Shown: positions 46,056 through 58,100 of the stretch, in pieces
How the letters are laid out: each line of letters begins with the position of its first letter
Position numbering within the stretch: position 1 is the first letter of the stretch
Assembly: GCA_032209605.1 (NCBI GenBank)
Contig: JASFXZ010000045.1
Location: forward strand, 248,001-312,000
Length of the DNA stretch: 64,000 bases
Direction: 5' to 3'
Origin: Mactromeris polynyma
Taxonomy: Eukaryota > Mollusca > Bivalvia > Venerida > Mactridae
Notes under the pieces: generated by a model
Seen by the model: only the letters and a program-made list of their open reading frames with translations
What the model was told of the DNA's origin: nothing
Databases searched by the model: none
Translations under genes and position numbers: made by a program

Positions 46056-47314
46056 CTACAATAATAAAGACAAACAAATTATCAATGGTGTCTCCGATTT
46101 GTTCATATGGAACTTTCAGATATTTTAGAAGCAGATCAGACCCTTATTATATGGATGATGCTAGTGGATGAATCTGTCTGATAACAAATATACAGAAGTC
46201 GGTAGTATGACAATGCTTTCTAACTAGATGATGGTCGAGTGATTATGGTAACTGACTTCAAATCACATGACCCTCACCGATGCAGGTTAGATGCCCATAT
46301 GGAATGTAGAATTTCTGAATGAGGATGCTTTCTAGCTGGCTAACGGAAGTTAAATGGTTCTACTCAGGTGTCAATGAAGGTGAATAATAACCAAATTATT
46401 TAGCTGACTATAAATTTGCCAAAATAATCATGATTCATCTTTTTAGGTTTTATAATATATCGCTTCCCAAAAGTTTAACATTTCCACAAAGTTTTTCTTT
46501 CGAAATTTATGAAATGTTCAAGAACTCCTAGTTAGATATCGGTATTGCGGCCTATTGATCTTAGTAATGTAATGTCTTCTCGGAAATGAGTATTTGATAA
46601 TTATCCAGTTATGTAATGGCAAAAGAGGCAAGTTTGCATGAAATCTGATGAAAGACGAAACATGTATCATGTAAGAAACCGATACTGTGTCTTTGTAAAG
46701 AACCAGTGTATAATATTGATCATAGTGCTGCATAGAAATATACATTATCGTTACAATATAACCGTCAAAGTCAATACAAAGTCAAGCAAAGACTAGCAAA
46801 GTCAAGCAAAAGCAAGCAAAGTCTAGCAATGTCAGTTATTGGAGAACAGATGGTCGCATATTACACGGTAACACAATTCGAACACTCTATATGGTCATGA
46901 GATAATTAACACAAAAGGTAGTTGATAGCCCAGTTTATCACGTACATCAGTACATTTTAACGCACTGATCGTTTTGGTCACTATCAACCTACGCATAAAA
47001 TATATTCCATGAGCATTTGTCAAATATCATAACGAACAACGGAGATGTAAATCGTTGCCATGGTGACATTCTTATCAACATGTCGCATATAAGGCAATTT
47101 TGTTTAAATCTGAATCACAAACACATTTATAGTTACATATTTTCATGACTTTTCTAAATGAGACCATTTTTGGAAGTTAGTGAATCATGTCCTTTGTTTT
47201 ATAAATAATACAAACGAACTACTTGTTTGCGTAGGCGTAATATTTAATGTTTCCCTCAAGAGTTGTGTAACGTAGAGTATTAATTTGATAGAAAATATTG
47301 ATAAGCATTACTTA
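46056..47314. other. Stretch between the two methyltransferase terminal exons
   Basis: Decayed SINE-like segment near 46225-46400 (gatggtcgagtgattatg; ttctactcaggtgtcaatg) and a short run of gtcaagcaaag repeats at 46770-46830. No motif I-bearing exon was found that would give exon B a separate gene. Confidence 0.55.
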
Positions 47315-49444
47315 TTATCTAATTACTGCAAACAACATTTGCACCACAAAGTATCTTCGGCATTTGTCGTGCTCCTTAACAAATTGATCCAGAGTGCCTT
47401 CCTTTTTCAACTCATTTATCTTTCTCTCAACTTCTTTGATATCATCATCAGTGGCCGAGGCCCAGTATGAGTTACAGTTTCTCCATTCTTTCTTCAAGGG
47501 ACCTTCTGGATCTAAATATGACCTGTACACGTCATCACGTAAGTCTGTGTTGTAATTCATATAAGAAGCAGAGCGTAACCCAGACTTCTGGAATAGTGTG
47601 TCCCATTGTCTATGCTGTGGATGGTGCTGAAGATGTCGTCGGCAGATGTTCTTGTTCAAATGGACAAACCAAATATTATTGTAAATCTCTTCTGTCGGCC
47701 CTGACATTATTGCAACAATTCCAGATGGTTTAAGAACTCGTCTCGACTCTTTTAATACTTCTTCGATTACAGGAAAGTTTTCGCCATCGGGACTCGCTTC
47801 TAGGTGATGAAGGACCTGAGTTGAAAACCGAACTGATGTGATGTGTTCAATTGATAAGACCAATAGTAACTAAAACAAATGTTACAACATTGTCTGTTAT
47901 GAACAAATACGCTCATAAACACATCGTAGAAAACCATGGCAAAAATCCGTGGTCCCTACACTTTGTACATGTGAGAATTGACTGTCAAAGTATCTGGTTT
48001 CATACATAATACTGAATCACTTTGACAGATAAGGTTGCGTGAACAATTTGATACTCTTCAATTGAAGTCGAAAACAGATTATAACTTTGAAGAGCGATGA
48101 AAGGCGCTTTTTCATCCGTCGAACTTTCCACACAGTCATCAAAGACGAGGACAATGAACGTGTCGTTAATATTTCACGAATACGACATTTTAAAAGCAGG
48201 TAGGCTACAGCTGATATTGAAGCATAGCGTAGTAAATGAACGTGAGCATCTGACGATGATATTAAATAAAAGGGCGACAGAATCATTACTGTAAATACAA
48301 CATGTACACGTATATAAATCAGAATTACCAAGTTAAACATGACGGCATCAAATGAGTGATCTGGGAAAGGTAACGTTGGCATCGTGGCTTCAACAACATC
48401 CTTCACTTTCCCAGATTTGATATGTGCGGATAGTTTCTCCTTCGCTTTCTCTAACATTCCAGACGATGCATCTAACAATGTCACGTGACCGATACCATGT
48501 TCAATGAATGCTTTAGCGTAATTTCCAGTTCCACAGCCGGCGTCCAGTACATGCAAATCCTAGAAGTATAAGCCGCAAGAAATGTCAAAGAGAAACAAGC
48601 GTTTCCGTGAACAGTGCGCGGGGTGAGAGTGAAAATAGATTATCTGTATATAAGAAAGGAGCAAAAAATACTGGTTTCGCTTTCACCCCTCGACTGGTTC
48701 TTAATTTCAGTTAATATTTCGTATAAAAGCATATTGTCTACGAGTGAAAAAGAAAAACTATTTTCCACATTACCGAAGCAGGAGTGTCAGAAGATAGACT
48801 GGTATTAAAATAGTTTACCATTTTCATATACTTCATATCATACTGAATGCAATTTGTTTCTTGAAAGGTATATAGTTCGGGGGGGGGGGGGTCTTTCAGG
48901 TTATTTTTTCAATTTTGACGGTGATTTTGAACACTCAGCTCTCTTTAAGGTTCAGAGTGTCGCAGTTTGCAACCAACTTTCAGTGGTAATGTTTTGTCAT
49001 TATTAGAGTCGTTAGTCCAAGCTTAATGCCATGGTGTGATTTATAAACAATAGAAACGAATGGTAACTTTTTCGTTGTATTTCACAAAATTAAGAACGAT
49101 TAGGCCATTCTTAAAAACTTGTTTGTTTGGAACAACCTTACCTACCCATGAAAATGGCCACTACTCAAAATGTTTTTTGAGGTGTCTGAGTGGGATTGTT
49201 TTAGCAGCGCATTAATAGTTCACAATATGACCATTAACAAAATAGTTACCTACCTACCTACCAACCTAAGTTTTGCTTGGTAGGGTTGTGCCAGACAAAG
49301 GATGACCTTACTTTAAGGAAAACATACCTTTAATGGTTTGCCACAATGAAACTGCACCATAGCAGCCATCACATCTGAACCCATTGCATATCTCTGGTCG
49401 TCATAGTGACGTGATGCGCTGTTATAATCTTCAAATGTGCTCAT
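47315..49444 (-). CDS. SAM-dependent methyltransferase, three exons
   Basis: Class I (Methyltransf_11-type) enzyme, substrate unknown. Exon 1 is 49328-49444 (39 codons, start MSTFEDYNSASRHYDDQRYA); exon 2 is 48329-48559 (77 codons); exon 3 (A) is 47315-47815 (166 codons plus stop). Total 282 residues, all phase 0, GT-AG. Motif I is VLDAGCGTGNY at residues 43-53, the SAM-binding loop; motif II acidic end is LLDASSGML; LPFPDHSFDAVMFNL|VLHHL crosses the exon 2/3 junction; RRVLKPSG follows. The C-terminal half (GPLKKEW, SYW, EHDK) resembles exon B. The open frame beyond 48329 is intron read-through and should be ignored. Small-molecule methylation is likely from length and fold but not shown. Confidence 0.88.
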
Positions 49445-49659
49445 TTTAACGTCTTAGCTGTGCGTGCATAAACAGAAGGCATATTATCGTTAGTACACTG
49501 TTGTACGTAAACCATGAATGTTGATCTTGACAAAGTTATGTGTCATGTCTATGAATAATGAAAACGCAATGAGGCATGTTCCGAAACGATCGCCCCTTGT
49601 ATGTGAAATAAACATACAATCAAAAAGGACACATTCACAAGCATACTAGAACGGTATGG
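49445..49659. other. Upstream of methyltransferase
   Basis: Probable promoter region for the minus-strand gene; no clear TATA box. Confidence 0.3.
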
Positions 49660-51340
49660 CTAAATACCGAACATGACTCGTGTTCGCGAACATGTACTAA
49701 ATACCGAACATGATTGGGCATTTTTTAATTATGGCAATTATAATAAGTGTTAATGATTCAAATCTATATAGTAGACATAAAAATACATATAAAGAATACA
49801 TATTTAGATCGACAATGCATTAAATAGAAACATTTTAAAAGCAATTAAGAGGTATTAAATTAAATGGTGATGAGTTGATTCGTGTTCGTGAACAAAATAA
49901 AAACTCCAAACATGTAGCATAACATTAATATTTTAACAAAGTTTTAAATATGTGCTGGTTAATTCCACGATTTTTGCAAAAAAAAGTGTCTAGACTAAAT
50001 ATTTATTAAAAAGAAACATTTTAAAGCATGTATGAAAATGTAATGTTAAAGCGCAAAAGATGATTCATGTTCGTAGGATGAATATGAAAATACCGAACAC
50101 GAATCAATTATTTAATGTTTAATATACATGTACATCAATTTTACTCTAGACCTAATGATATAACGGGTTTCTCGTTCCGCTATATGCGTATCTACTCGCG
50201 CGTCTACGGCAAGCGACTTATTCGCAGAAGGGGATTTTGTAGGAGTTTTCTGGAATAAATAAATTCCACAAATCAGGCTGCAGTTCAACATCTTTTATTG
50301 TGACGAAGCATAAGATAAATAGCAAATACGAATGTCTAAAAGTATGATAATACATAACGATATCCATGACTATTCATGCGTAGCAAATGCCTTATTAATT
50401 AAGATATTAATTACGAGCAAATAACCAATAAATGGGGAAGAAGCGATATTAACTCAATAATTTGGTTGAACACTAAGCTTGACCAGTGGAGGTCACTGAA
50501 CCCAAAACAACGGTAATTTCAAACAGAAATATACAGAAAAATTGCGAATAGCTACATACTGGCGCATGATAATAGTCATGAATTAAACATAGAATACATA
50601 ACACTCCATTAATGCAAATTACTTATAATGCATACTGACGATCATAATGAAATCATGATGAACATGCGATTTATAAAGATAACGAACATAGTTATATGTA
50701 ACTTTGATTTGAATAGTAAGGTGTAACAACTTTTGCAAATATTATAACAGCGAATTGTAATAGCAATCTAAATTCTAATAGCATATAAAACAAAAGTTAC
50801 ATACACAACAGTAAAGAAAACGTAAATTAAACATACCTGGAATAAATAAATTCCACAAATCAGACTGCAGTTCAAAATCTTTTATTGTGACGAAGCACAC
50901 GATAAATAGAAAATACGAATGTACTCGATTTGAGCTGCAGCCCCTTTTTATAAGAAAGTCTAATTACGTGCCAGTACGACAAAGAACAAAGAGTACAATA
51001 CAATATTTTGCCAGAAGATATAAAAATGCTTTTGATGTAATTTTAGAGGGTAATTATCATTTATCATAGATGGCTATCTGGCAGGAGAATATCAGTATTT
51101 AAAAATTAAAATTATTGTCAAAATGTTGGCCCTAAGGTGGACAGTTGAAGCTTAATGACACTTTTACTGCGTGCATTTTTAATAACAAAGAAATGTACAG
51201 AAAATGAGAATGCAGGTTTATACAAAAGCATTAAATATGATTTTGCAAAACTTAATAAAAACTGACTATAAATTAAATCAATAGTCAGGATACTCATGTT
51301 CATGGACAAAAGTGAAAACACCGAACATGAATCATTAATG
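49660..51340. repeat. Hairpin-core repeat of about 187 bp, interrupted array
   Basis: Four inverted cores of about 45 bp at 49668-49717, 49872-49912, 50058-50105 and 51289-51333. Each pairs tgattcatgttcg with cgaacacgaatca or close variants. Between cores are shared blocks such as gaaacattttaaa. The first three are spaced about 187 bp; the fourth is displaced by about 1 kb of other sequence. Confidence 0.7.
50250..50922. repeat. Pair of 86-bp direct repeats 587 bp apart
   Basis: 50250-50335 and 50837-50922 match closely (ctggaataaataaattccac; cttttattgtgacgaagca; aaatacgaatgt). Direct repeats around a non-coding middle recall a very small LTR-type (TRIM) element, but no primer-binding site or target duplication was confirmed. 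This segment sits inside the hairpin-repeat array. Confidence 0.5.
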
Positions 51341-52290
51341 TATTTCTACGGGTGTTTATAGAATGTCCAGTACATGAATCGATGATATATTCAACATACG
51401 TACCATTAAAAGTATTCGCGTTAAATCCCTTACTATCACACTGTCATGTTTATCACATAAATACACCTTATTATTTCTTTTAAAGTAGAATAGAAAAATT
51501 TGTTTGCTAAGCTCGCACACGTTGATTTAATATTATTGATATCAAAGGAGGGAGAGAAAATAGAAGATAGCGTCCTTGAACATCTACAGCGTCCCAGATA
51601 TTGAAATCAAAAGTAGGTCATACTGTGAAGATAACAAGTATGTGTATACATATGACATATTGTGAACTCTGGGTATAAGCTGGGTCAAAAATTATTATGG
51701 GACATGTGTGGTGTCTCTTCACTCAGATATCATGTAATAGAATATCTAAACTTCAAAAATACATAGCTACCCCATTACATATCGAATCCCCGATGACTAT
51801 TATTAGTATAAACCAAAAAATGTCGGATGAACTCTTGCCATCAAGAATATTCTTCAAATCAGAAATTACTAAGGTGGATAACCCGCATGAATATATGAGT
51901 AAGGACGAATCCCCACCAGTAATATGTTCTTGTAGGACAATTAATTACCCCCCCCACTGTGGAAACATGCTTAAACAATATGATCGCCACCATATATGAT
52001 AAAGTTTAAAGGAAACATGAATTTAATCACCTTAATGACATTTCCTATCATTCGGGTAAGGGAGAGGTTTTGTCCACCTTGTTATTTTTAGGGTAGGGTT
52101 TTGTCCCAGTTTCGGGTAAAATCATGGGAGGGGCTCAGTCCGCTTCAGCAAATAATGACGGGAGGGGTATTGCACACGTGTTTTACTCAACTCCTTTGTC
52201 AATAAATCAACCCTGGTTAATAAAAATCATTATATGGATGTATAACCCCAACAATATATAAGAGATGTGTAAATACTTTCAAAGAGTGGG
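51341..52290. other. Intergenic, nothing recognised
   Basis: Short degenerate ggtttgtcc/gggtaggg-rich patch at 52040-52180; no gene supported. Confidence 0.5.
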
Positions 52291-52299
52291 TTTTGTAAT

Positions 52300-52861
52300 G
52301 GCAGTGGCTAGGGGTACGGTTCCGTACCTCTAGAACCGTAGTCTTGAGTTACGATCGAGTCCCGTACACCTAACCATCTTAACGAAGGAATTGGAAACGC
52401 TAGGATACGGGAGTTTGACTAATCAACATAATAAATCAACACAATTAATCATAATTGTCACAACTATCAGTATCATAATAGTTCAAACTGTTTTATTATT
52501 GTCTTACGACGGCCATTTTGGTTGAGACTTACACCGTGTTATGGACTGTAGTGTCGTCATCTGGGCACAAAACATGTGCATCTGTCGTTATGTGTTTAAA
52601 ACAAAGAAAACATATACTTAAAGTGAAAACAACTGTGGGACAGAAAAGGTCACAATCACAAATCAGAATTTCCAAGACATATTTAGGTATCATCCGTGCT
52701 ACGACCGTGTTCTTAATGTAATGTTTTAGTTATCCATATCCAACATTGTTGACCCAATTTTCAGTTCTAATGGATAACTAAAAATGCTCCAATGCCAAAC
52801 GAAATATACGGGACGCCCGTACCCCTAGACTCCGGTTCTACGAGTACCCATGGCCACTGCC
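52300..52861. mobile_element. Non-autonomous Mutator-like element with 9-bp target duplication
   Basis: 562 bp with inverted ends (ggcagtggctaggggtac and the complement of gtacccatggccactgcc), extending with gaps through gtagaacc. Flanked by a perfect 9-bp direct repeat ttttgtaat at 52291-52299 and 52862-52870. A 9-bp duplication and moderate inverted ends are typical of Mutator-like elements. No transposase inside. Confidence 0.85.
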
Positions 52862-52870
52862 TTTTGTAAT

Positions 52871-55198
52871 CCATGATTGATTTATAAACGAAGCAGTTGA
52901 GTAAAAGCCCTATGGGAAACATGATTATGTATACATGTCGTAGTTTATAGTCCTACATCTATGCCTCAGTTAAAGTTTAATGTGAATCTAATTGCAGGTG
53001 AATGAACATGGATTCAGATTACATATCAGTGTATTAGCATGTGTGCATGTATACTCAAACACACTACAAATAAATCAGTAATAGTAAATAAATAACCGCT
53101 ACGAAAGAGACACAAGGGCTACAATTTTTATGTGTGTTTGGTCTTAAATTACAACAACATTTATATGCGTGTAGCCTCAGGTAAAAAGGTATGTCATGAC
53201 CCCATGGTAATAAATGACTTCCATTGTTTCATAACAGACACTTGATTGTCAATTGATAAATTATGATTATAGAGAATAATAATAAAGTTATTAATCTTAT
53301 TTAAACAAGAGCGAGAAAATCTACTCACGTGAAATATAAACAGAAGATTTAGGACGCCTCTACAATCGTAACTACTCGGCGGTATCCGGCAGAGCTCGGA
53401 ATACATTTATATCACCGAGGTGTTCCGAATGCCGCCTCTATATCCGAGTAACGAAGTGGAACGGAAATGCCCGAGAGCTGTCGAGAATGCTCTATAGCCT
53501 GGGGTCATGGCTCACTGATTGCTAACGCTGTCAGTATACCGACGCGGAGCAATAGGAGGTTTGGCCAGGATTCATGCTACCGCCTCTATAGTCAGGATTA
53601 TCTGCCCTTGTTTGATTACCATTCATTGAGGGTATGACAAAACGGCCCACCGCCAAAACGGCCCAGACGAAAAGGCCCAGATTTCTCGACAAAACGGCCA
53701 AGATTGTCGGATGAAACGGCACGTTTTTTTTACTAGATTATTTAGATGTTATAATAAATGTAAGTAATGATACTTGACTATCCTGGTATAAGTATATTGG
53801 TGTTTGTATATATTGTGTTTCCCGGCTAAAAAATGTTATTGATACAAGATACAGTAATAAATATGTAATTTAATGTGTTACAAGATGCCATTTCAAACGT
53901 CTCGAACTTGTGTAATATTGTTATGGCATGCATTATATACTAAAACGTTATTTGGTTTAGTTGTATCCCATGTGTTATACATAAGATCGCGGAAAATACA
54001 AACTAAAAATGTTAGCATTTTTTGGCCAACATTATTTCTATCTAATAAGAATGTATTGCAAGTATTTTGTTGGAAGTTTCCTCGAGTTTGAGCTGTTGAT
54101 GCATAAGCTAAATGTATAATAGAGTTATTTCAAGTGTGTTTTCATATGGTTCATTGTATTAAAAAGTGTATCAGTCGTTATAAAGCGCTGACACGTGTAC
54201 AATTTGTGTACACATACATCTTGTTATTTAGGAAACGCCCTTAAACTGCTGAAATGAGAATTTGCTTTTTCTAATGAAAATATGGAAACATTAGTTTAGA
54301 TAATAGCTATTTTGGTGAAAATTTAAACTAATTGAAAAGAAAAAACAACATGTATTTGCCATCTTATTTATCAGACCGATAGGGTATATGTAAATTCACG
54401 TATAGGTATAATATGTAAATGTTCAAAGACTTCTGATGAAATAGAGAATTTATATACATTTGTATGTTTTCTTTAACAATGCTTAATCTAAATATTTAGA
54501 ATATGTTAGATAGTAATAATTCAAATAGTGGAATTTCCTAGCATTCTTACTAAGACGTACAGACCCATATTAATTGATAATTCTTCATGGAAATGTACAC
54601 AATGTACACCATTGACAAGATCTGCTATACATATGACTAATATGATGTTTTACCACTTATATCACGATAAGAAGATCCTCACTTATGTCTACCTTAATCA
54701 GAATATAACCATCGAAACCACGCTGAAACTTGGCACTGTCTCAAAACCGCTTAGAATGAGTAAACTTTTCGTAACAATACTCCGTATGAATGATATTCTA
54801 TTGATTGAGTTGAGTATATACATGTACAACTAAAAGATCTGTATTCTAAATATAGTAGACGCTGGTAATCACCGCATATAGCTACATTAGCGCCCCTTTT
54901 TGTGAGGCAGTCAGATAAAAGTTCCTGCTTCTGTAAGGGAGGTAACCACTAAAGAGAGTTTCGAACTTCCCGCAGTAGTTGCCTCCCTTATCAGTTTTCC
55001 CGAAAAGATGAAAGGCTTTTTTTTCATAAAAAAATCATTTAACTGATAAAACTATTGAAATTTCTACACGTTCATCCAAATGCTAGACGCAGTCTACACG
55101 ATAATTAATTATTGACCGATATTTCTGCATGATCTTTTACGACATTGTAAGTCCTTGACCTTCAAGTTTATGGCAGTAAGACTGTAAACAAATACATA
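52871..55198. other. Intergenic, upstream of the kinase gene
   Basis: Holds a run of aaaacggcccag-type motifs at 53636-53725, a few cgcctctata motifs between 53350 and 53600, and a short hairpin at 54934-54990 (taagggaggtaaccact pairing with agtagttgcctccctta). No exon supported. Confidence 0.55.
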
Positions 55199-58100
55199 AT
55201 GGCAGCAGTGCAAGATTTTGGAAATGGTCGGGGGAATGGATTTGAGCGGGTTCCTAGACCGTTTGTTATTGGTGTTGCTGGTGGTACAGCGTCAGGGAAG
55301 GTAATTTGTGTTCCACAAATATTTAAATAAAAGAAAATTGACACATTATTGTGATATCCATCGTCCCATTGCTGGCATCATTGACTATTGTATTTCGATA
55401 AGAACAAAACGTGTTCAATATCCGGTTTACTATTTTACTGGAATTTGATATGTTAATAATTGGCTTTAAAACTATTAATTTAGTTAAGGTTTCTAACTTT
55501 AATAAGTGTTGTGTTCATCTGATTTTTTTAATTTTGAAAACTGATTAGGAATTGTTGAATTTGTTCTGCTGTGAAGGACTTCAAGCCATCAAGGAGTGGT
55601 TCATTCAGCCAAATCTGAACACATGGTCAAAATTTAACTATTTTTTGGGGTAACAGTATGGTCGACCAACGGGTTTTCGTGGTATGCATTCATAAGCACC
55701 GTTTGCACGGCTGCGGGACAACTCGACCCCTGAAAAATTTGACCCCTAAGTCAACTCGACCCTTGTCAATTCGACCCCTAAGTCAACTCGACCCGTCTGT
55801 ATTGTTAGAGGATCGGGTGTAAAAGATGATTTACTCAAAACAAATTATAATAATTATTTTGTGTAGCAATGTTTTAATGGATAAATGTAACACATGTAAA
55901 ATTTTGCCTTTGTCTGACTCGATTGGGTTTATATTTCGTTGATTTATCCATTGTCCTTCCTCGGAGCTGTTAATTTCTTCTTTTATAATTGTGTGTAATT
56001 GTCGAAACATTTTAAGACTGAATCTCAGAATTAGACTTTGAAATTTTAGAACTTAACTAAAGTGTAGAGCGTGTTACAAGAACATTCGGATAAATTTCAA
56101 GTTTATGTCTGAGTTTCAGTCTTATATTCATTCAGAATATATTATATTTTATAAAAAGATAACAATCCCTTGAAAACTTGTATGAAAATGAACCAAACAG
56201 AAATTATGAATAACAAAACAATTTATAAATACAAGTTATATACATTAATATTGGATAACAAAATATAACAAAAACATTAACAAAAACACGGACCTAATCC
56301 TATATATACGTATATAGGTCCGTGACAAAAACAACAAAATATACATGAACATGCACCACACCACACTACACCTCACTACACCTCACTACACTACACATTA
56401 GGTAAAGTTTGTGGATTTCAATTATTTATATTGTCGTTTTAATTAAAAAAGTAGAATATAGGGAAATACAAAAATGGAGACCTTTACATTGGTACCTATT
56501 TTGACACCAAAATGCCATAAGAATACACCAAAACTAACGCCTATACAGTTTATATATACTTTTATTTCGAATTTATATTACAACATATTCAGCGTTTTCA
56601 TATTTTCATATCATCTGAGGGGTCAAGTTGACTTGCTGAATAATCGGAAATATTTTCATAGCATCTGAGGGGTCGAATTGACTTGCTGAATAATTGGAAA
56701 ATATGGGTCGAGCTGTTCAGGGGTCGAGTTGACTTGGTTTAATAGCGGGGGTCGAATTGTTCAGGGATCGAATTGTCCCGATACCGTTCGCACATGTGCA
56801 TGGTAGATTTGAAGAAATGTTCTCTAAATGAGATTAAAACATCTCTCATTTCTAATTTTCTACTAAAAATAAAAGGAAGTCATAAAATCATTTACTTTCT
56901 AGGATAATTTCCATTCTTGATTTCATGCAGACTGCTTCAGCAGACGGCAGTCATGTATTCTTTAGATAGGCGCAGCTATAATCATACGTCACAAGGAGGA
57001 CCGTTTCCAAAATATATTGATTATCTTGAAATATTAACACAAAATGCCCTTTAAACTGCATGATTATATGTTTGAAATGACCCCCACAAAAACTTGTTAG
57101 GATTTTTTTTACATATGCACCACTTACTTAGTTGTAAATAAGAGGCATCACTTGAAAAAGAAGAACTTGGCATCAAAACTGGCTTAAGCGAGTAGAATAA
57201 TTATTATTACAGACGATTTTGTATGCTTTTTAATTTAAGTTGGTATTGCTTTGAAAATTCAGAATATCAGCAGATATCGTTAGTACCACGAAAAATGGGT
57301 GGACCATGATACTAACTAACTGAAATACTCTGATTTTCAGCAATAGTTCTGAAATAACTCGAATATCTTCATTAAAAACCTATATTGAATTTATTTATTT
57401 TTGAAATTTAAATACTTTTATTAATAAATTGTGGTCACAAGGTGCCAATTAATTTGTGATCTAGATACTACTCATAGTGGCTCATAGCCATGGATTATCA
57501 ATAGGTGATAACTAATGTATAACAACAATAGAAACAGATTTAATGCAAAGTAGTCTAGGGGTAGGATGCCTGGCTCCTTATCAGAAGGTATATTATGTTG
57601 GAATCTAGCTGTGATGGTGAACAAGGTTGAAATGTTAACTCAACAATCCCTGAATTAGGTGCAAGTACTTGTGTGTGTAAATTCAAAGAAGCAGTTGTTG
57701 AGGCTAAAATGAACTGAAAACAGCTTTTTCATTCTTTCAAGTGGTTTGATATAAAACTGACAATTTAATAAATGTTCTTAAGAATTCTTGAAAAAATATA
57801 GATGGTTAGAACTTAGAACGCATGAAAAACTAGGGTATATTGTACTTTGTAGTGATGGGCAATTCAATCAGATTTGCCAATAAATTAATGGGCATACTCT
57901 GATAACCAGACCAGTGGAATTAATTGACATAATTGGACAATCAGTGATTTTTCTGAAGATTTAGAAGTTTGCCTTTCAGTAGGCAAAATACATGGTGTAC
58001 CTGTTACTTTTTACAACATAGTGATACAAATCTGACAAGTAACTTGTCAATAAAGAAAAACAAATTTCGAACAATATTTAAGTATTGTAATTTTTACACT

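Noticed and set aside
48017..48556. A 179-codon frame with motif I
   Set aside because: Real coding sequence stops at the donor at 48329; what follows is intron.
53340..53725. GC-richer patch with cgcctctata and aaaacggccca motifs
   Set aside because: Short repeated motifs are visible but no consistent unit, inverted ends or gene signal; mentioned only as intergenic content.
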